A stretch of 64,000 nt of DNA from contig NZ_CP085636.1 in the NCBI RefSeq assembly GCF_027571385.1, forward strand, positions 372,001-436,000, given 5' to 3'. This DNA is from Shewanella sp. MTB7. GTDB lineage: Bacteria; Pseudomonadota; Gammaproteobacteria; Enterobacterales; Shewanellaceae. Positions 21,130 through 29,613 of this stretch are shown here, piece after piece (position 1 is the first letter of the stretch; every line of letters begins with the position of its first letter). Both the position numbers and the translations under genes were made by a program. The notes beneath the pieces are model-generated. The model did not search any database. It had not been told where the DNA came from and saw only the letters and a list, made by a program, of their open reading frames with translations.

Positions 21130-22319
21130 AAGGGCATCTTACCACGACAAAATATCAGGCTGGCATTGCTGCCGCCAAAGGCGAAAGAGTTGCTCATCAC
21201 GTATTGTATATCAGCGGTTTGCCCCTTGGAGACTAAAGGCAGGCTAGGATCGTCAGGATCCTGTTGCTGATCCCATATCTGTGGCGGTAGCGCTTGCTCT
21301 TTATTGAAGGATGACAGTAGCAGATAACAAAATGCTGCTTCAATAGCGCCTGCCGCTCCTAAGGTGTGACCAATAAGAGGCTTCGTTGAGCTGCAGGGGG
21401 GAATACTCTCACCGAATACCTGCTGCAGTGCGCGACTCTCCATGGCATCATTTTTTCGAGTAGCGGTGCCGTGAAGGTTGATATAGTCGATATCTTGCGG
21501 GGTTATTCCAGCATCATCGAGTGCAGCTTTGATGGCCGATATTGCGCCGCGACCTTCAGGGTGTGGCGCCGAGATATGGTGGGCGTCGCTGGACTCGCCA
21601 ATACCTGCTAGCATGATCTCAGCATCACCTAGCGCTAAGGTAAACAGCGCGGCGCCTTCGCCAATATTGATGCCGTCTCGGTTGGCACTAAAAGGCTGGT
21701 TGTGGCCTTTAGATACCGATTCCAATGAGCTAAAGCCATTGAGGGTTAATTTACACAGGCTATCACTGCCACCTACTATGACCATGTCGCACAGGTTCGC
21801 TTGTAATAGTCGTCTTGCACTAGAGAAGACTTTTGCACTGGACGAGCAAGCGGTTGAAACGGTATAGCAGGGACCTGAGGTGCTAAATAACGCCCTTAAA
21901 AAATCACTCGAATTGCCAAGCTCTTGCTGGGAATAGTAATAGTGCTCGGGGAGTTCGCCTTGTTCAGCTTTATGCGTTAAGGCTTGCTCCCCACTGGCGA
22001 TACCTGAGGTACTAGTGCCTATCACTATACCAACACGCTGTGAACCGTATTGGCCACAAGCTTGAGCTACCGCCGCCGTTATCTGCTTGGCAGCACAAAA
22101 CAGAAGACGATTATTACGCGATTCAAAATGCGACAGTGGAGTAGGAAGTGGAGCAAGTGGCTCACTGACCTCGCCCACTAAGGTGCAGGCGTCGAGGAGC
22201 AGGTCATCTCTTAGGTGCATCGCGCTGGTATCGCCGAGATTGAGTCTAGCGAGTACAGTTGCTGGACTTTGACCGAGTGGGGTACATAACCCTATGTGTG
22301 AGATAGCTATTCTTGTCAT
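21126..22319 (-). CDS. Beta-ketoacyl-ACP synthase of the aryl-polyene cluster (ApeO-like position)
   Basis: 397 residues. Cys in VSTACSSSAK, His in NLHGTATRKND and His in IGHTLGAAGA are all present, so it is an active elongating enzyme rather than a chain-length factor. The N-terminus is short and starts directly with the fold. In studied aryl polyene systems this enzyme works with the smaller ketosynthase-like partner (here 34988-35704). 53 bases separate it from the lipoprotein gene upstream. Confidence 0.87.
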   Translation of the reverse strand: MTRIAISHIGLCTPLGQSPATVLARLNLGDTSAMHLRDDLLLDACTLVGEVSEPLAPLPTPLSHFESRNNRLLFCAAKQITAAVAQACGQYGSQRVGIVIGTSTSGIASGEQALTHKAEQGELPEHYYYSQQELGNSSDFLRALFSTSGPCYTVSTACSSSAKVFSSARRLLQANLCDMVIVGGSDSLCKLTLNGFSSLESVSKGHNQPFSANRDGINIGEGAALFTLALGDAEIMLAGIGESSDAHHISAPHPEGRGAISAIKAALDDAGITPQDIDYINLHGTATRKNDAMESRALQQVFGESIPPCSSTKPLIGHTLGAAGAIEAAFCYLLLSSFNKEQALPPQIWDQQQDPDDPSLPLVSKGQTADIQYVMSNSFAFGGSNASLIFCRGKMPL

Positions 22320-22372
22320 TATATCTTCATCAAACTTTGCTGGTTATCGCAGGAGTCATCTGCATAACGAAT

Positions 22373-22993
22373 TTAAATTGGGGTTATCTTAAGTTTAAAT
22401 TTTGCACTTGGGATCGCTAGGTTTATCTCGGCTTGCCATGGATCTTGCTGATCGTAGCTTATCTGCATAATGTCCTCTGTTTCGCTAGCATATAGTGTTC
22501 GACATTGTGCTGCATTACAGGCTTGCTCAATGAAGCTAGCTCCCTGTAAATGAAGATTTACGTCTTCAACGGGCCAGTAGGCTAATTGAATGAGGGCAAG
22601 AAGGTATTCAGCCTTAAATTCATCCCCTAATAACATGCTTTGTTGGCTGCTGAGGCTAGTGCCATCATAGGTTAAGGTAAACAGTGCCTGTCCTAAAGGT
22701 GCCAAGCCGACTAGGGTTAGGTTTAGTTTATCCAGTTCAAGTTGGGTTAAGAGTTCATGATGAGCTCCATCGACCTGAATCGATACTTGCTGAGTGATAG
22801 ATCGAATTTGGTCTGCTGCAGGAATAGGGGCTAGGCAGTAGCTCACATCACTGGCTAAGGCGACACAAGTTTGCCGCTGAAGTGTGTGACTACAAGCTGT
22901 CGTGAATATGATTAACAGTGCAATTAGTGTTGGCCATTTTTTTGCTTGTATATACAAGTCTCTCAGGTTACTCATATTGTCCTTCATCTGCAT
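22373..22993 (-). CDS. DUF3261 lipoprotein of the aryl-polyene cluster
   Basis: 206 residues; lipoprotein signal ending in IIFTTACS. The mature part is beta-rich (VSIQVDGAHHELLTQLELD, LNLTLVGLAPLGQALFTLTYDG), as in the DUF3261 family found in aryl polyene clusters next to the LolA-like and MMPL genes. Probably helps move the lipid-linked polyene to the outer membrane (inference). Start and upstream stop overlap as TAATG. Later in-frame ATGs (third and seventh codons) are also possible. Confidence 0.75.
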   Translation of the reverse strand: MQMKDNMSNLRDLYIQAKKWPTLIALLIIFTTACSHTLQRQTCVALASDVSYCLAPIPAADQIRSITQQVSIQVDGAHHELLTQLELDKLNLTLVGLAPLGQALFTLTYDGTSLSSQQSMLLGDEFKAEYLLALIQLAYWPVEDVNLHLQGASFIEQACNAAQCRTLYASETEDIMQISYDQQDPWQAEINLAIPSAKFKLKITPI

Positions 22994-24258
22994 TATTTAC
23001 ATAGCTCAACAATTAAATTTAAGCGCTTTTGTGAGTCATTGACGAATGGGTTCGCTTCATCCCATGCGTAACCCGCCAAGATAGAACAGATCATCTGTTT
23101 AATCTTATTATCGGGATCTTGATAGAAGATCACATCCTGAAAGCGGCCATCATACCAAGCTTCGACATAAGTACGGAACGTATTCACACCCCGCATTAAG
23201 GGAGCACAATACTCATTTTCCCAGTCAACCTGAGTGCCATTGAGTTGTCTGACTACACATTTAACCGCCATAGAAGCTGATTGCATCGCAATGGTGACAC
23301 CGGAAGAGAATACCGGGTCAAGAAACTCACCAGCATTGCCCAGCAAGGCGAACTTATCTGTCGCTAAGGTGCTGACGTTAGCGGAGTAACCACTCAACAG
23401 GGCGCAATCACGTAGCATCTCGGCGTCAGCAAGCAGGTAGCTCAAGCTTGGCTCTTGCTTGACCATCGCCATTAATAGATCTGGTAAGTTATGATCAGTG
23501 TCGCCCAGAAGGTGAGGCTCACCCACCACACCGAGTGAACATTTATTGTCACTGAGGGGGATTAGCCAATACCAGATATCTTTATTTTCAGGGTGAACAC
23601 TGACAAGGATCTTATTGCGATCGAAAGGTTTACCAGCAATTTTTTTGTCGCCAATATTATCCTGTATATGGGTAAACACCGCACTGCGATTGGCTAGATT
23701 GGAAGGTTTTTCAAGGTTTAATAATCTAGGCAGTACACGACCAAAGCCGCTAGCATCCAATAGGTATTTAGCTGCAATTGTGTATAACTTCCCTGTCTCA
23801 TCTCTGACCGTGAGTTTGGGCGTTGTGCTGAGATCGACAGATTCAACGGCTTGGCCATAACGGATCTCAACGCCCTGTTCGGTGGCTGTATCGGCCAGTA
23901 ATTTGTCAAAGCTTGCTCGTTCAACCTGAAATGTTGTTCCCGGTCCAGAGGTGAACTTATCGGTAAAGTCGAAGTGAGTGTATTGATCTTGATAGCGAAA
24001 TGCGGCGCCATTCTTAAATTGGAATCCACCAGCATTGACGGCATCAAGCATATTGGCTTCTTCAATTAGCTGCATACAGCAGGGAAGTAAACTCTCCCCA
24101 ATAGAGAAGCGGGGAAAGTGTTGCTTCTCGAGCACGACAACACGTTTACCTTGCTGATGTAACAAGCTTGCGGCGATGCTTCCTGACGGCCCTGCACCGA
24201 TGATCACCACATCAATATCGGTTTGGGCATTCAGTGTTGCAGAGGGTATTTGTATCAC
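22993..24258 (-). CDS. FAD-dependent halogenase/monooxygenase-like enzyme
   Basis: 421 residues from the GTG at 24258, chosen because AAGGAG stands six bases upstream; a longer ATG start (24315) overlaps the exporter gene. GAGPSGSIAA (21-30) binds FAD, FPRFSIGESLLP (48-59) is the GES loop, Lys82 in FQFKNGAAF sits where the halogenase lysine is expected, and WYWLIP (229-234) fits the WxWxIP motif of flavin-dependent halogenases. GNAGEFLDPVFSSGV completes the second FAD contact. It may hydroxylate or halogenate the aromatic head group. Similar proteins exist in aryl polyene, xanthomonadin and flexirubin clusters, and not all halogenate. Confidence 0.8.
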   Translation of the reverse strand: MIQIPSATLNAQTDIDVVIIGAGPSGSIAASLLHQQGKRVVVLEKQHFPRFSIGESLLPCCMQLIEEANMLDAVNAGGFQFKNGAAFRYQDQYTHFDFTDKFTSGPGTTFQVERASFDKLLADTATEQGVEIRYGQAVESVDLSTTPKLTVRDETGKLYTIAAKYLLDASGFGRVLPRLLNLEKPSNLANRSAVFTHIQDNIGDKKIAGKPFDRNKILVSVHPENKDIWYWLIPLSDNKCSLGVVGEPHLLGDTDHNLPDLLMAMVKQEPSLSYLLADAEMLRDCALLSGYSANVSTLATDKFALLGNAGEFLDPVFSSGVTIAMQSASMAVKCVVRQLNGTQVDWENEYCAPLMRGVNTFRTYVEAWYDGRFQDVIFYQDPDNKIKQMICSILAGYAWDEANPFVNDSQKRLNLIVELCK

Positions 24259-24283
24259 TTTATACTCCTTGTGAAAGGTTGCA

Positions 24284-26683
24284 TCACCTAATCGTCCTTG
24301 TGAAAATTTGCACAAATGGGGAAAGTAAAAAGGTGAAAACGATCCCTAATAGAAGTGTGAGTCCAAAATTATGTATGGCGGGAGTACTGCTAAACGCCAG
24401 TAGTCCAAAGGCTAAAATGGTCGAGCAAGCGGACATAAAGACCGCCATCATTACGCCTCTACTCTGTTGCTTTGATTCGGCAAAAAAGAGGCTGTAGTCA
24501 ACCCCTATGCCGAAAACAAGGATCAATGCTAGTGCGTGGAAAAGGGTTAAAGGTGAGTCCATAATACCAAGCAGTGCCAGAGTGAATATGGCTGATAGAG
24601 CAGGGACTGCAACCACTAAAGTTGCCTGTTTAATACTAAAACGAGTGCTGAATATCACAGCAGCAATGACCATGGCTATGGCTAATAAAATTAAGGTTAA
24701 CTGCCGATATTCCCCCATGATATTTGAGATATCACCAACCTTATCGATCAGCTGTATATCACTGCCGTGGGGGAAAAGTTTGGCCAACGTGCCTAAGTCC
24801 GTGATTCCGCCTAGCAGGACAATTGAGCCAAACTCAGTTTGTTGCTCTGATGGTGCAATCCAGAGTGGAGCAAAAAGTTTTCCTGCTTCTGAATGGATAA
24901 AGGAGTCTGCATCTATATATTGGCTACGGGCCTTTTGATAAGCCTTTTCGAGAGGCACAAGCAGTGATTCATCGAGGCCCAGGCTGGCTAAAATTGCGGG
25001 TAGTTGCTGATAGATTTTACTCTGTAGCTGATAGTTCTGTTCTTGTTCTTTCTGGCTGGGAAGGTAGCTATTGAGGCTAAAAGCATTACCCATTATCCCT
25101 TTTTCAATCAGTTTGTTTAGCTCAGGTGTCAGTGCTTCGAGTGATTGAAGCAGTAACTCTTCATTTTTCGCTCTGACTAGCAGGAATTGATTATCGGTGC
25201 CGCCACTGAGAATCGTTCTAAGCTGTTGCTCCTCGTTGAGCAGGTGAGCGGGGCTCTGTTGCAAGTTTCGAATATCATCATCTGTAGTTAGCTGACTTAT
25301 CCCTACTGCTGAGATTAAGGTCAGTATAATGAGTAAGAGTAGGCCAGTTTTTCGGTTTAACTTACTCTGAAAACAAGCTAAAGCGGTTAAGTAGCGCTCA
25401 GCCAGTTGCAGTGTTTTCTCACGGTTAGGTAGCTTGCCCGATGCTAATAACGGGTAAGCCAGTATCAAGGTAACGTAGGCACCAATAAGGCCAGCTGCAC
25501 AAAATACTGCAACCTGTTGCATGCCAGGGAATGGGGCTAAGCCTATGCCTGAATAAGCCAGTACGCTGGTGATTAATGCCAGGGTAATAGCTGGGAATAT
25601 TTGTTGGATAACTTGGGTAGCATTGGATTTAGGCTGAGCAAGTCTTTCACAATAGAAGTGAAAACTGTAGTCGATAGCAATACCGATAAGACTGGTGCCA
25701 AAGACTAAAGTCAGTAGATGCAGCTCAGAAAAAACCAGTAGCGTCGTCACTATGGCTGTGAGTAGGCTAGTACTAATGGTTAGTATCGCGATGCTCAGTG
25801 GCATCACTGAGCGAAATGCTAACCAGACTAATAAGCTGACACCGATAAGTGAAGCGAGTCCTAAAGTCGAGACTTCAGTTTTAGCACTTTGAGTGGCAAC
25901 ACTTGCATGAAACAGAGCGCCAGCTTTGAGTATTTCCACCTTGGGGTCTTGCTGATGGACCTTATCGATTGCCTGTTGCAGAGCGCTGAGCTGTAATGTT
26001 TGGGCATTAGGATTAAACGCACTACCGATCCCTTTGGCCATCACAATGGCGGCGACTTTATCTTGGGGGAGCGCACCATCTACATGATGATTACCGAGTA
26101 AGATCCCTTGTTGAACGGTTAATGTCTGCTTAGGCGCCATTGCCTGCAAATTTGTGGGGTAAAGCAGCAGGGGATCGTTAGCGATTAAGCCGCTGTTAGC
26201 GTAACCGAATGGATTGTAGAGCTGCTCTTGTGCCTGCATGATCAATGCATCTAAGTTACTTGATGCAAGTAAATTTGCTTGAGCTGGGCTCAGCAGATTG
26301 AATCTATGCTCGAAATAGTAGCTGTTGATCGCCTCGGCTTGATTGATATCGGCACTTCTTACCTGGGTAAAAGCAACGTGGTTGCCACTGTTAAGACTCG
26401 ACATCAAGGTTTGAGCGGCGGTGATAGCTTGGGTTTTATTGTCTGCCACTAGCGCGAGATAGATGCTATTGGATAGCGCTTGTTCGACGCGGTTTAGCGC
26501 TGTTTGGGTTAATGGATCTTGTTGGATTTTTGGCAGCATGGCCAAAATATCACTCTGAATTTTGGCGCCGCCTTGCCAGAGTTGCAATCCAGTGATTAAG
26601 CTTGAGCACAGTAGCAGTAACCAAAGAGAGAATTTGAGTTTAGCTGAACACTGGCTCAGTCGAAGGGCAAGCTTATCTATCAT
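24284..26683 (-). CDS. MMPL/RND-like exporter of the aryl-polyene cluster
   Basis: 799 residues with about 12 membrane spans in two halves, each preceded by a large periplasmic loop (roughly 45-255 and 440-650). TSLIGIAIDYSFHFYCERL and FGIGVDYSLFFAESKQ are the paired GxxxDY motifs of the MMPL family, where Asp takes part in proton coupling. It probably moves the polyene or its lipid carrier across the inner membrane, together with the LolA-like protein encoded upstream, which it overlaps by 11 bases. Confidence 0.85.
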   Translation of the reverse strand: MIDKLALRLSQCSAKLKFSLWLLLLCSSLITGLQLWQGGAKIQSDILAMLPKIQQDPLTQTALNRVEQALSNSIYLALVADNKTQAITAAQTLMSSLNSGNHVAFTQVRSADINQAEAINSYYFEHRFNLLSPAQANLLASSNLDALIMQAQEQLYNPFGYANSGLIANDPLLLYPTNLQAMAPKQTLTVQQGILLGNHHVDGALPQDKVAAIVMAKGIGSAFNPNAQTLQLSALQQAIDKVHQQDPKVEILKAGALFHASVATQSAKTEVSTLGLASLIGVSLLVWLAFRSVMPLSIAILTISTSLLTAIVTTLLVFSELHLLTLVFGTSLIGIAIDYSFHFYCERLAQPKSNATQVIQQIFPAITLALITSVLAYSGIGLAPFPGMQQVAVFCAAGLIGAYVTLILAYPLLASGKLPNREKTLQLAERYLTALACFQSKLNRKTGLLLLIILTLISAVGISQLTTDDDIRNLQQSPAHLLNEEQQLRTILSGGTDNQFLLVRAKNEELLLQSLEALTPELNKLIEKGIMGNAFSLNSYLPSQKEQEQNYQLQSKIYQQLPAILASLGLDESLLVPLEKAYQKARSQYIDADSFIHSEAGKLFAPLWIAPSEQQTEFGSIVLLGGITDLGTLAKLFPHGSDIQLIDKVGDISNIMGEYRQLTLILLAIAMVIAAVIFSTRFSIKQATLVVAVPALSAIFTLALLGIMDSPLTLFHALALILVFGIGVDYSLFFAESKQQSRGVMMAVFMSACSTILAFGLLAFSSTPAIHNFGLTLLLGIVFTFLLSPFVQIFTRTIR

Positions 26684-27482
26684 AACTTTTGCTTAGGTCA
26701 TGCTTCAGGAGTGGCTTAGGTATAGCATGATGAGATTCAGGGTTATCAGCTTGATCTACACTCGGGTGTGGAGAGAGCAGTTGTTGCATCTCTTCACTAA
26801 GTGGCTCGCTGTTGATCTGTTCAAATTCGATTCGACTCGTGTCGCCATTACCGCTGAGCAACGTCAGGCTAGTCAGTTGCGCATCTCCCTCAAGCACCAT
26901 CTGTGGGATCACTTTGTGCATTAAGGGATCTTTAGGCACCAAACCTAACTGCCAGCTATTGGCAATATCTGATGCAGATGTATCAGGGGAACTTTGTACA
27001 AGATAGAGGGTAAACTGTTGATTCAATGCGCTGATATTACCGCTCAGCAGCGCCTTCAATAACGTCGGCATTGTTTCAGCTAAGGCGCCAGCTCCTTGGC
27101 TTTCGCTCGCCTTGATCATTTGTCGATGACCAGAGCTGTCTACTTGTATCAGCTCGTCGTCTTTTAGTATCAGGCTCGATGAAAATGGCTGTGTTTGTTG
27201 CCATATCAGTCCTTGTTTAGTATCGAAAGCAAATAGGCCCTGGCTCACCAGTGGCTTTTTAAGGACTTTCAGCTGTCGATATTGAGTGAATTTACCGCTG
27301 GCACTATCCCCAAGTTCAAGACGTTGGGTTAGGTTTTCAAGTTGCTGATTGCCATCTTTCGATTCAACCAGAGCTTTCGATTCAAAAAGAGCGTCAAATG
27401 AAGCTGATTGTACAGCCTGAGTGTTGAGTAAGCCAAGCAGAGCTAGGAATAACATGGTGTTTAGCTTCGGCATTAATGTCAT
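26673..27482 (-). CDS. LolA-like outer membrane lipoprotein carrier of the aryl-polyene cluster
   Basis: 269 residues with a signal peptide (LNTMLFLALLGLLNTQAVQSA). The mature part fits the LolA half-barrel: SGKFTQYRQLKVLKKPLVSQGLFAFDTKQGLIWQ, then PFSSSLILKDDELIQVD. It probably carries a lipidic product across the periplasm. A polar tail after residue 230 is longer than in LolA. The start overlaps the thioesterase stop (ATGA). Confidence 0.8.
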   Translation of the reverse strand: MTLMPKLNTMLFLALLGLLNTQAVQSASFDALFESKALVESKDGNQQLENLTQRLELGDSASGKFTQYRQLKVLKKPLVSQGLFAFDTKQGLIWQQTQPFSSSLILKDDELIQVDSSGHRQMIKASESQGAGALAETMPTLLKALLSGNISALNQQFTLYLVQSSPDTSASDIANSWQLGLVPKDPLMHKVIPQMVLEGDAQLTSLTLLSGNGDTSRIEFEQINSEPLSEEMQQLLSPHPSVDQADNPESHHAIPKPLLKHDLSKSYDR

Positions 27483-27961
27483 AGACTTGGATCCTTATCG
27501 CCTAGCTGAACCTCGCTAACTTCAGTGTTTAGTATCGCCTGCTCACCGATTAAATGGGCAATTTTCTCTCTGAAAACCGGCGGCGTAACGAAACACATCT
27601 CATTGTTTGGCATCTCGACAGCCGCTTGTATGGTGTAACCTTTAGTTAGTCTTTGGTTACTGACGACATCCCTGACCTGATAGTTGATTTTAAGACGGTT
27701 TTCCCATTCAACCAAAGAGGCAATCACCTTGATTTTTTGATCAAAGGTACTTGGCTGCACATATTTTATCTGCAAATCTATGATGGGCCATGAATATCCT
27801 GAGGACAGCATTTCACGGTAGCCATAGTTGATCTCGTCGAGTAGTTTGCAGCGCGCCATCTCGAAATATCTGAGATAGTTACCATGCCAAGTGATCCCCA
27901 TGGAGTCGACATCATGAAAGGGGATTAAAATGTCGAGTTCGGTGGTCAAAATGGCCTTCAT
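27479..27961 (-). CDS. Acyl-CoA/ACP thioesterase, 4-hydroxybenzoyl-CoA thioesterase type (ApeK-like)
   Basis: 160 residues from the ATG at 27961, which overlaps the lyase stop as ATGA (a longer start at 27976 lies inside the lyase gene). PFHDVDSMGITWHGNYLRYFEMAR is the hallmark: catalytic Asp in HDVD, then W-H-G-N-Y. A hotdog thioesterase, probably releasing polyene or editing the aromatic acyl starter. Confidence 0.85.
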   Translation of the reverse strand: MKAILTTELDILIPFHDVDSMGITWHGNYLRYFEMARCKLLDEINYGYREMLSSGYSWPIIDLQIKYVQPSTFDQKIKVIASLVEWENRLKINYQVRDVVSNQRLTKGYTIQAAVEMPNNEMCFVTPPVFREKIAHLIGEQAILNTEVSEVQLGDKDPSL

Positions 27962-29520
27962 GAACAGACTTCCCATTGCCTCTGCTGGATTTTATCTACT
28001 GTTTGTCTCAATACTGCTTCTAAAGCTCGATCTTCAGTGAGGAATTCAAAATCGGCTTTGACCTGTTCTAAGGTTTTAGCCACAGAAGGTGTTAGGGAAG
28101 ATGGGCATAATTCGTCTTGTAAGATACGCAGATGAATCCCTTGTGTCATGGCTAATAGAGCCGCCGCAGCGACCTGTTCGGTGAGCTGCAGTACGCGCAT
28201 GCAGTCACGGGCGGCGATGGTGCCCATACTGACCTTGTCTTGGTTATGACACTCGGTAGAGCGAGAGAATACGCTGGCCGGCATGGTATTTTTTAAGGCT
28301 TCGGCGGTCCAGGCTGATACGCCAATCTGTACCGCTTTAAAGCCGTGATTGATGGTGCGTCGAGCCCCTGTTGAACCTGATAGGTTGGCAGGTAAGCCGT
28401 TATTAAACTTAGGATCCATGACTAATGCCATTTGGCGATCGATAAGATCAGCAATATTGGCGACGGTGTTCTTCATCGAATCCATCACAAATGCGATATG
28501 GCCGCCATAGAAGTGGCCACCATGGAGGATGTGTTCGCCTTCGGCATCGACAATGGGGTTGTCGTTGGCACTGTTTAGCTCCGTTTCGATAAACTGACGC
28601 ATAAATGGTAGTGCATCTTGTAGTACGCCGATAATGTGCGGCGCACAGCGAATTGAATATCTATCTTGTAGTCTGTCGGAGTTTCTTGGGTGCTCGTGAT
28701 GGTTGAGATCTTCACGTATCCAAGCGGCAATTTTGTTCTGTCCCGGATGGGGCTTAGCAGCAAACAAAATATCATCAAAGTGGTTAGAATTGCCTTTAAG
28801 AGTAAGCGATGCCATGGCGGTAATGCGGCTCGCCAGTCGAGCCAGATACTGAGCTCTGTCATAGGCTAAGCATGCCAGCGCCGTCATAACCGCAGTGCCA
28901 TTCATCAGTGCGAGTCCCTCTTTAGGACGTAGCTTAAGTGGCGTCATATTGAGTTTTGCATACACATCAGCAGTGGGTTGGCGTACACCTTGGTAGAACA
29001 CGTCACGCTCACCTAATAACACCGCGGCAAGGTAAGACAGTGGTGTCAGATCGCCACTGGCACCGACAGAACCTTCCTCTGGGATCACTGGCACTATGTC
29101 CAGATTGAGTAACTTTTCGATCCGCTGCAGCAACTCATAACTCACGCCAGATTTTCCAACGGCTAGCGAGCTTAAGCGACAAGCCATGACGGCACGGGCT
29201 TGCATTGGTGAGAATATCTCACCTAACCCACAACCATGAAAACGAGTGAGATGCAGAGGCAGTTCATGGACCAGATCTAGCCCGACAGTGACAGTGCATG
29301 AGTCGCCGTAACCTGTGGTCACGCCGTAGACAACCCCCTCTTCACTTAGCAGACTGTCGATAAAATCAGCCCCTTTCTGAATATAGGCCTGATAGTCACT
29401 GCTCTGTTTGAGTTGAGCTTTGGCGCCTTTGGCTACTGCTACCACATCTTCAAGGCTCAAGGCTCTATGGCCAAAGTGAACAACCGTATCTTCTGGGTTT
29501 AATTTATTAGTCTGAGTCAT
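27958..29520 (-). CDS. HAL/PAL/TAL family aromatic amino acid ammonia-lyase
   Basis: 520 residues, complete MIO lyase. The cofactor triad Ala154-Ser155-Gly156 lies in GSVGASGDLTPLSY, the catalytic Tyr65 in VYGVTTGYGD, and QDRYSIRC and NSANDNP are conserved. At the substrate-selectivity pair the residues are Phe94-His95 (LTRFHGCG), unlike the Ser-His of HutH and the Phe-Leu of plant-type PAL; His there is compatible with tyrosine. It probably makes the 4-hydroxycinnamate starter of the pigment, as in other clusters that carry such a lyase. The first codons are duplicated just upstream. Confidence 0.85.
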   Translation of the reverse strand: MTQTNKLNPEDTVVHFGHRALSLEDVVAVAKGAKAQLKQSSDYQAYIQKGADFIDSLLSEEGVVYGVTTGYGDSCTVTVGLDLVHELPLHLTRFHGCGLGEIFSPMQARAVMACRLSSLAVGKSGVSYELLQRIEKLLNLDIVPVIPEEGSVGASGDLTPLSYLAAVLLGERDVFYQGVRQPTADVYAKLNMTPLKLRPKEGLALMNGTAVMTALACLAYDRAQYLARLASRITAMASLTLKGNSNHFDDILFAAKPHPGQNKIAAWIREDLNHHEHPRNSDRLQDRYSIRCAPHIIGVLQDALPFMRQFIETELNSANDNPIVDAEGEHILHGGHFYGGHIAFVMDSMKNTVANIADLIDRQMALVMDPKFNNGLPANLSGSTGARRTINHGFKAVQIGVSAWTAEALKNTMPASVFSRSTECHNQDKVSMGTIAARDCMRVLQLTEQVAAAALLAMTQGIHLRILQDELCPSSLTPSVAKTLEQVKADFEFLTEDRALEAVLRQTVDKIQQRQWEVCS

Positions 29521-29613
29521 CTATTTAACTGTCCCATCTTCATTCTGACATGACGCTCTATGGCCAAAGTGGACAACCGTATCTTTAGAGGTTGATTGAT
29601 TAGTGTGAGTCAT
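29521..29613 (-). repeat. 93-bp tandem duplication of the ammonia-lyase 5' end
   Basis: A diverged copy of the start of the lyase gene lies between it and the glycosyltransferase gene. It reads ATGACTC, about 20 codons like the lyase (DTVVHFGHRA), then new codons and a TAG directly before the true ATG: a 30-residue mini-frame starting MTHTNQSTSKDTVV. Unit length 93 bases (31 codons). Both junctions read AAATAGATGACTC. Confidence 0.85.
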
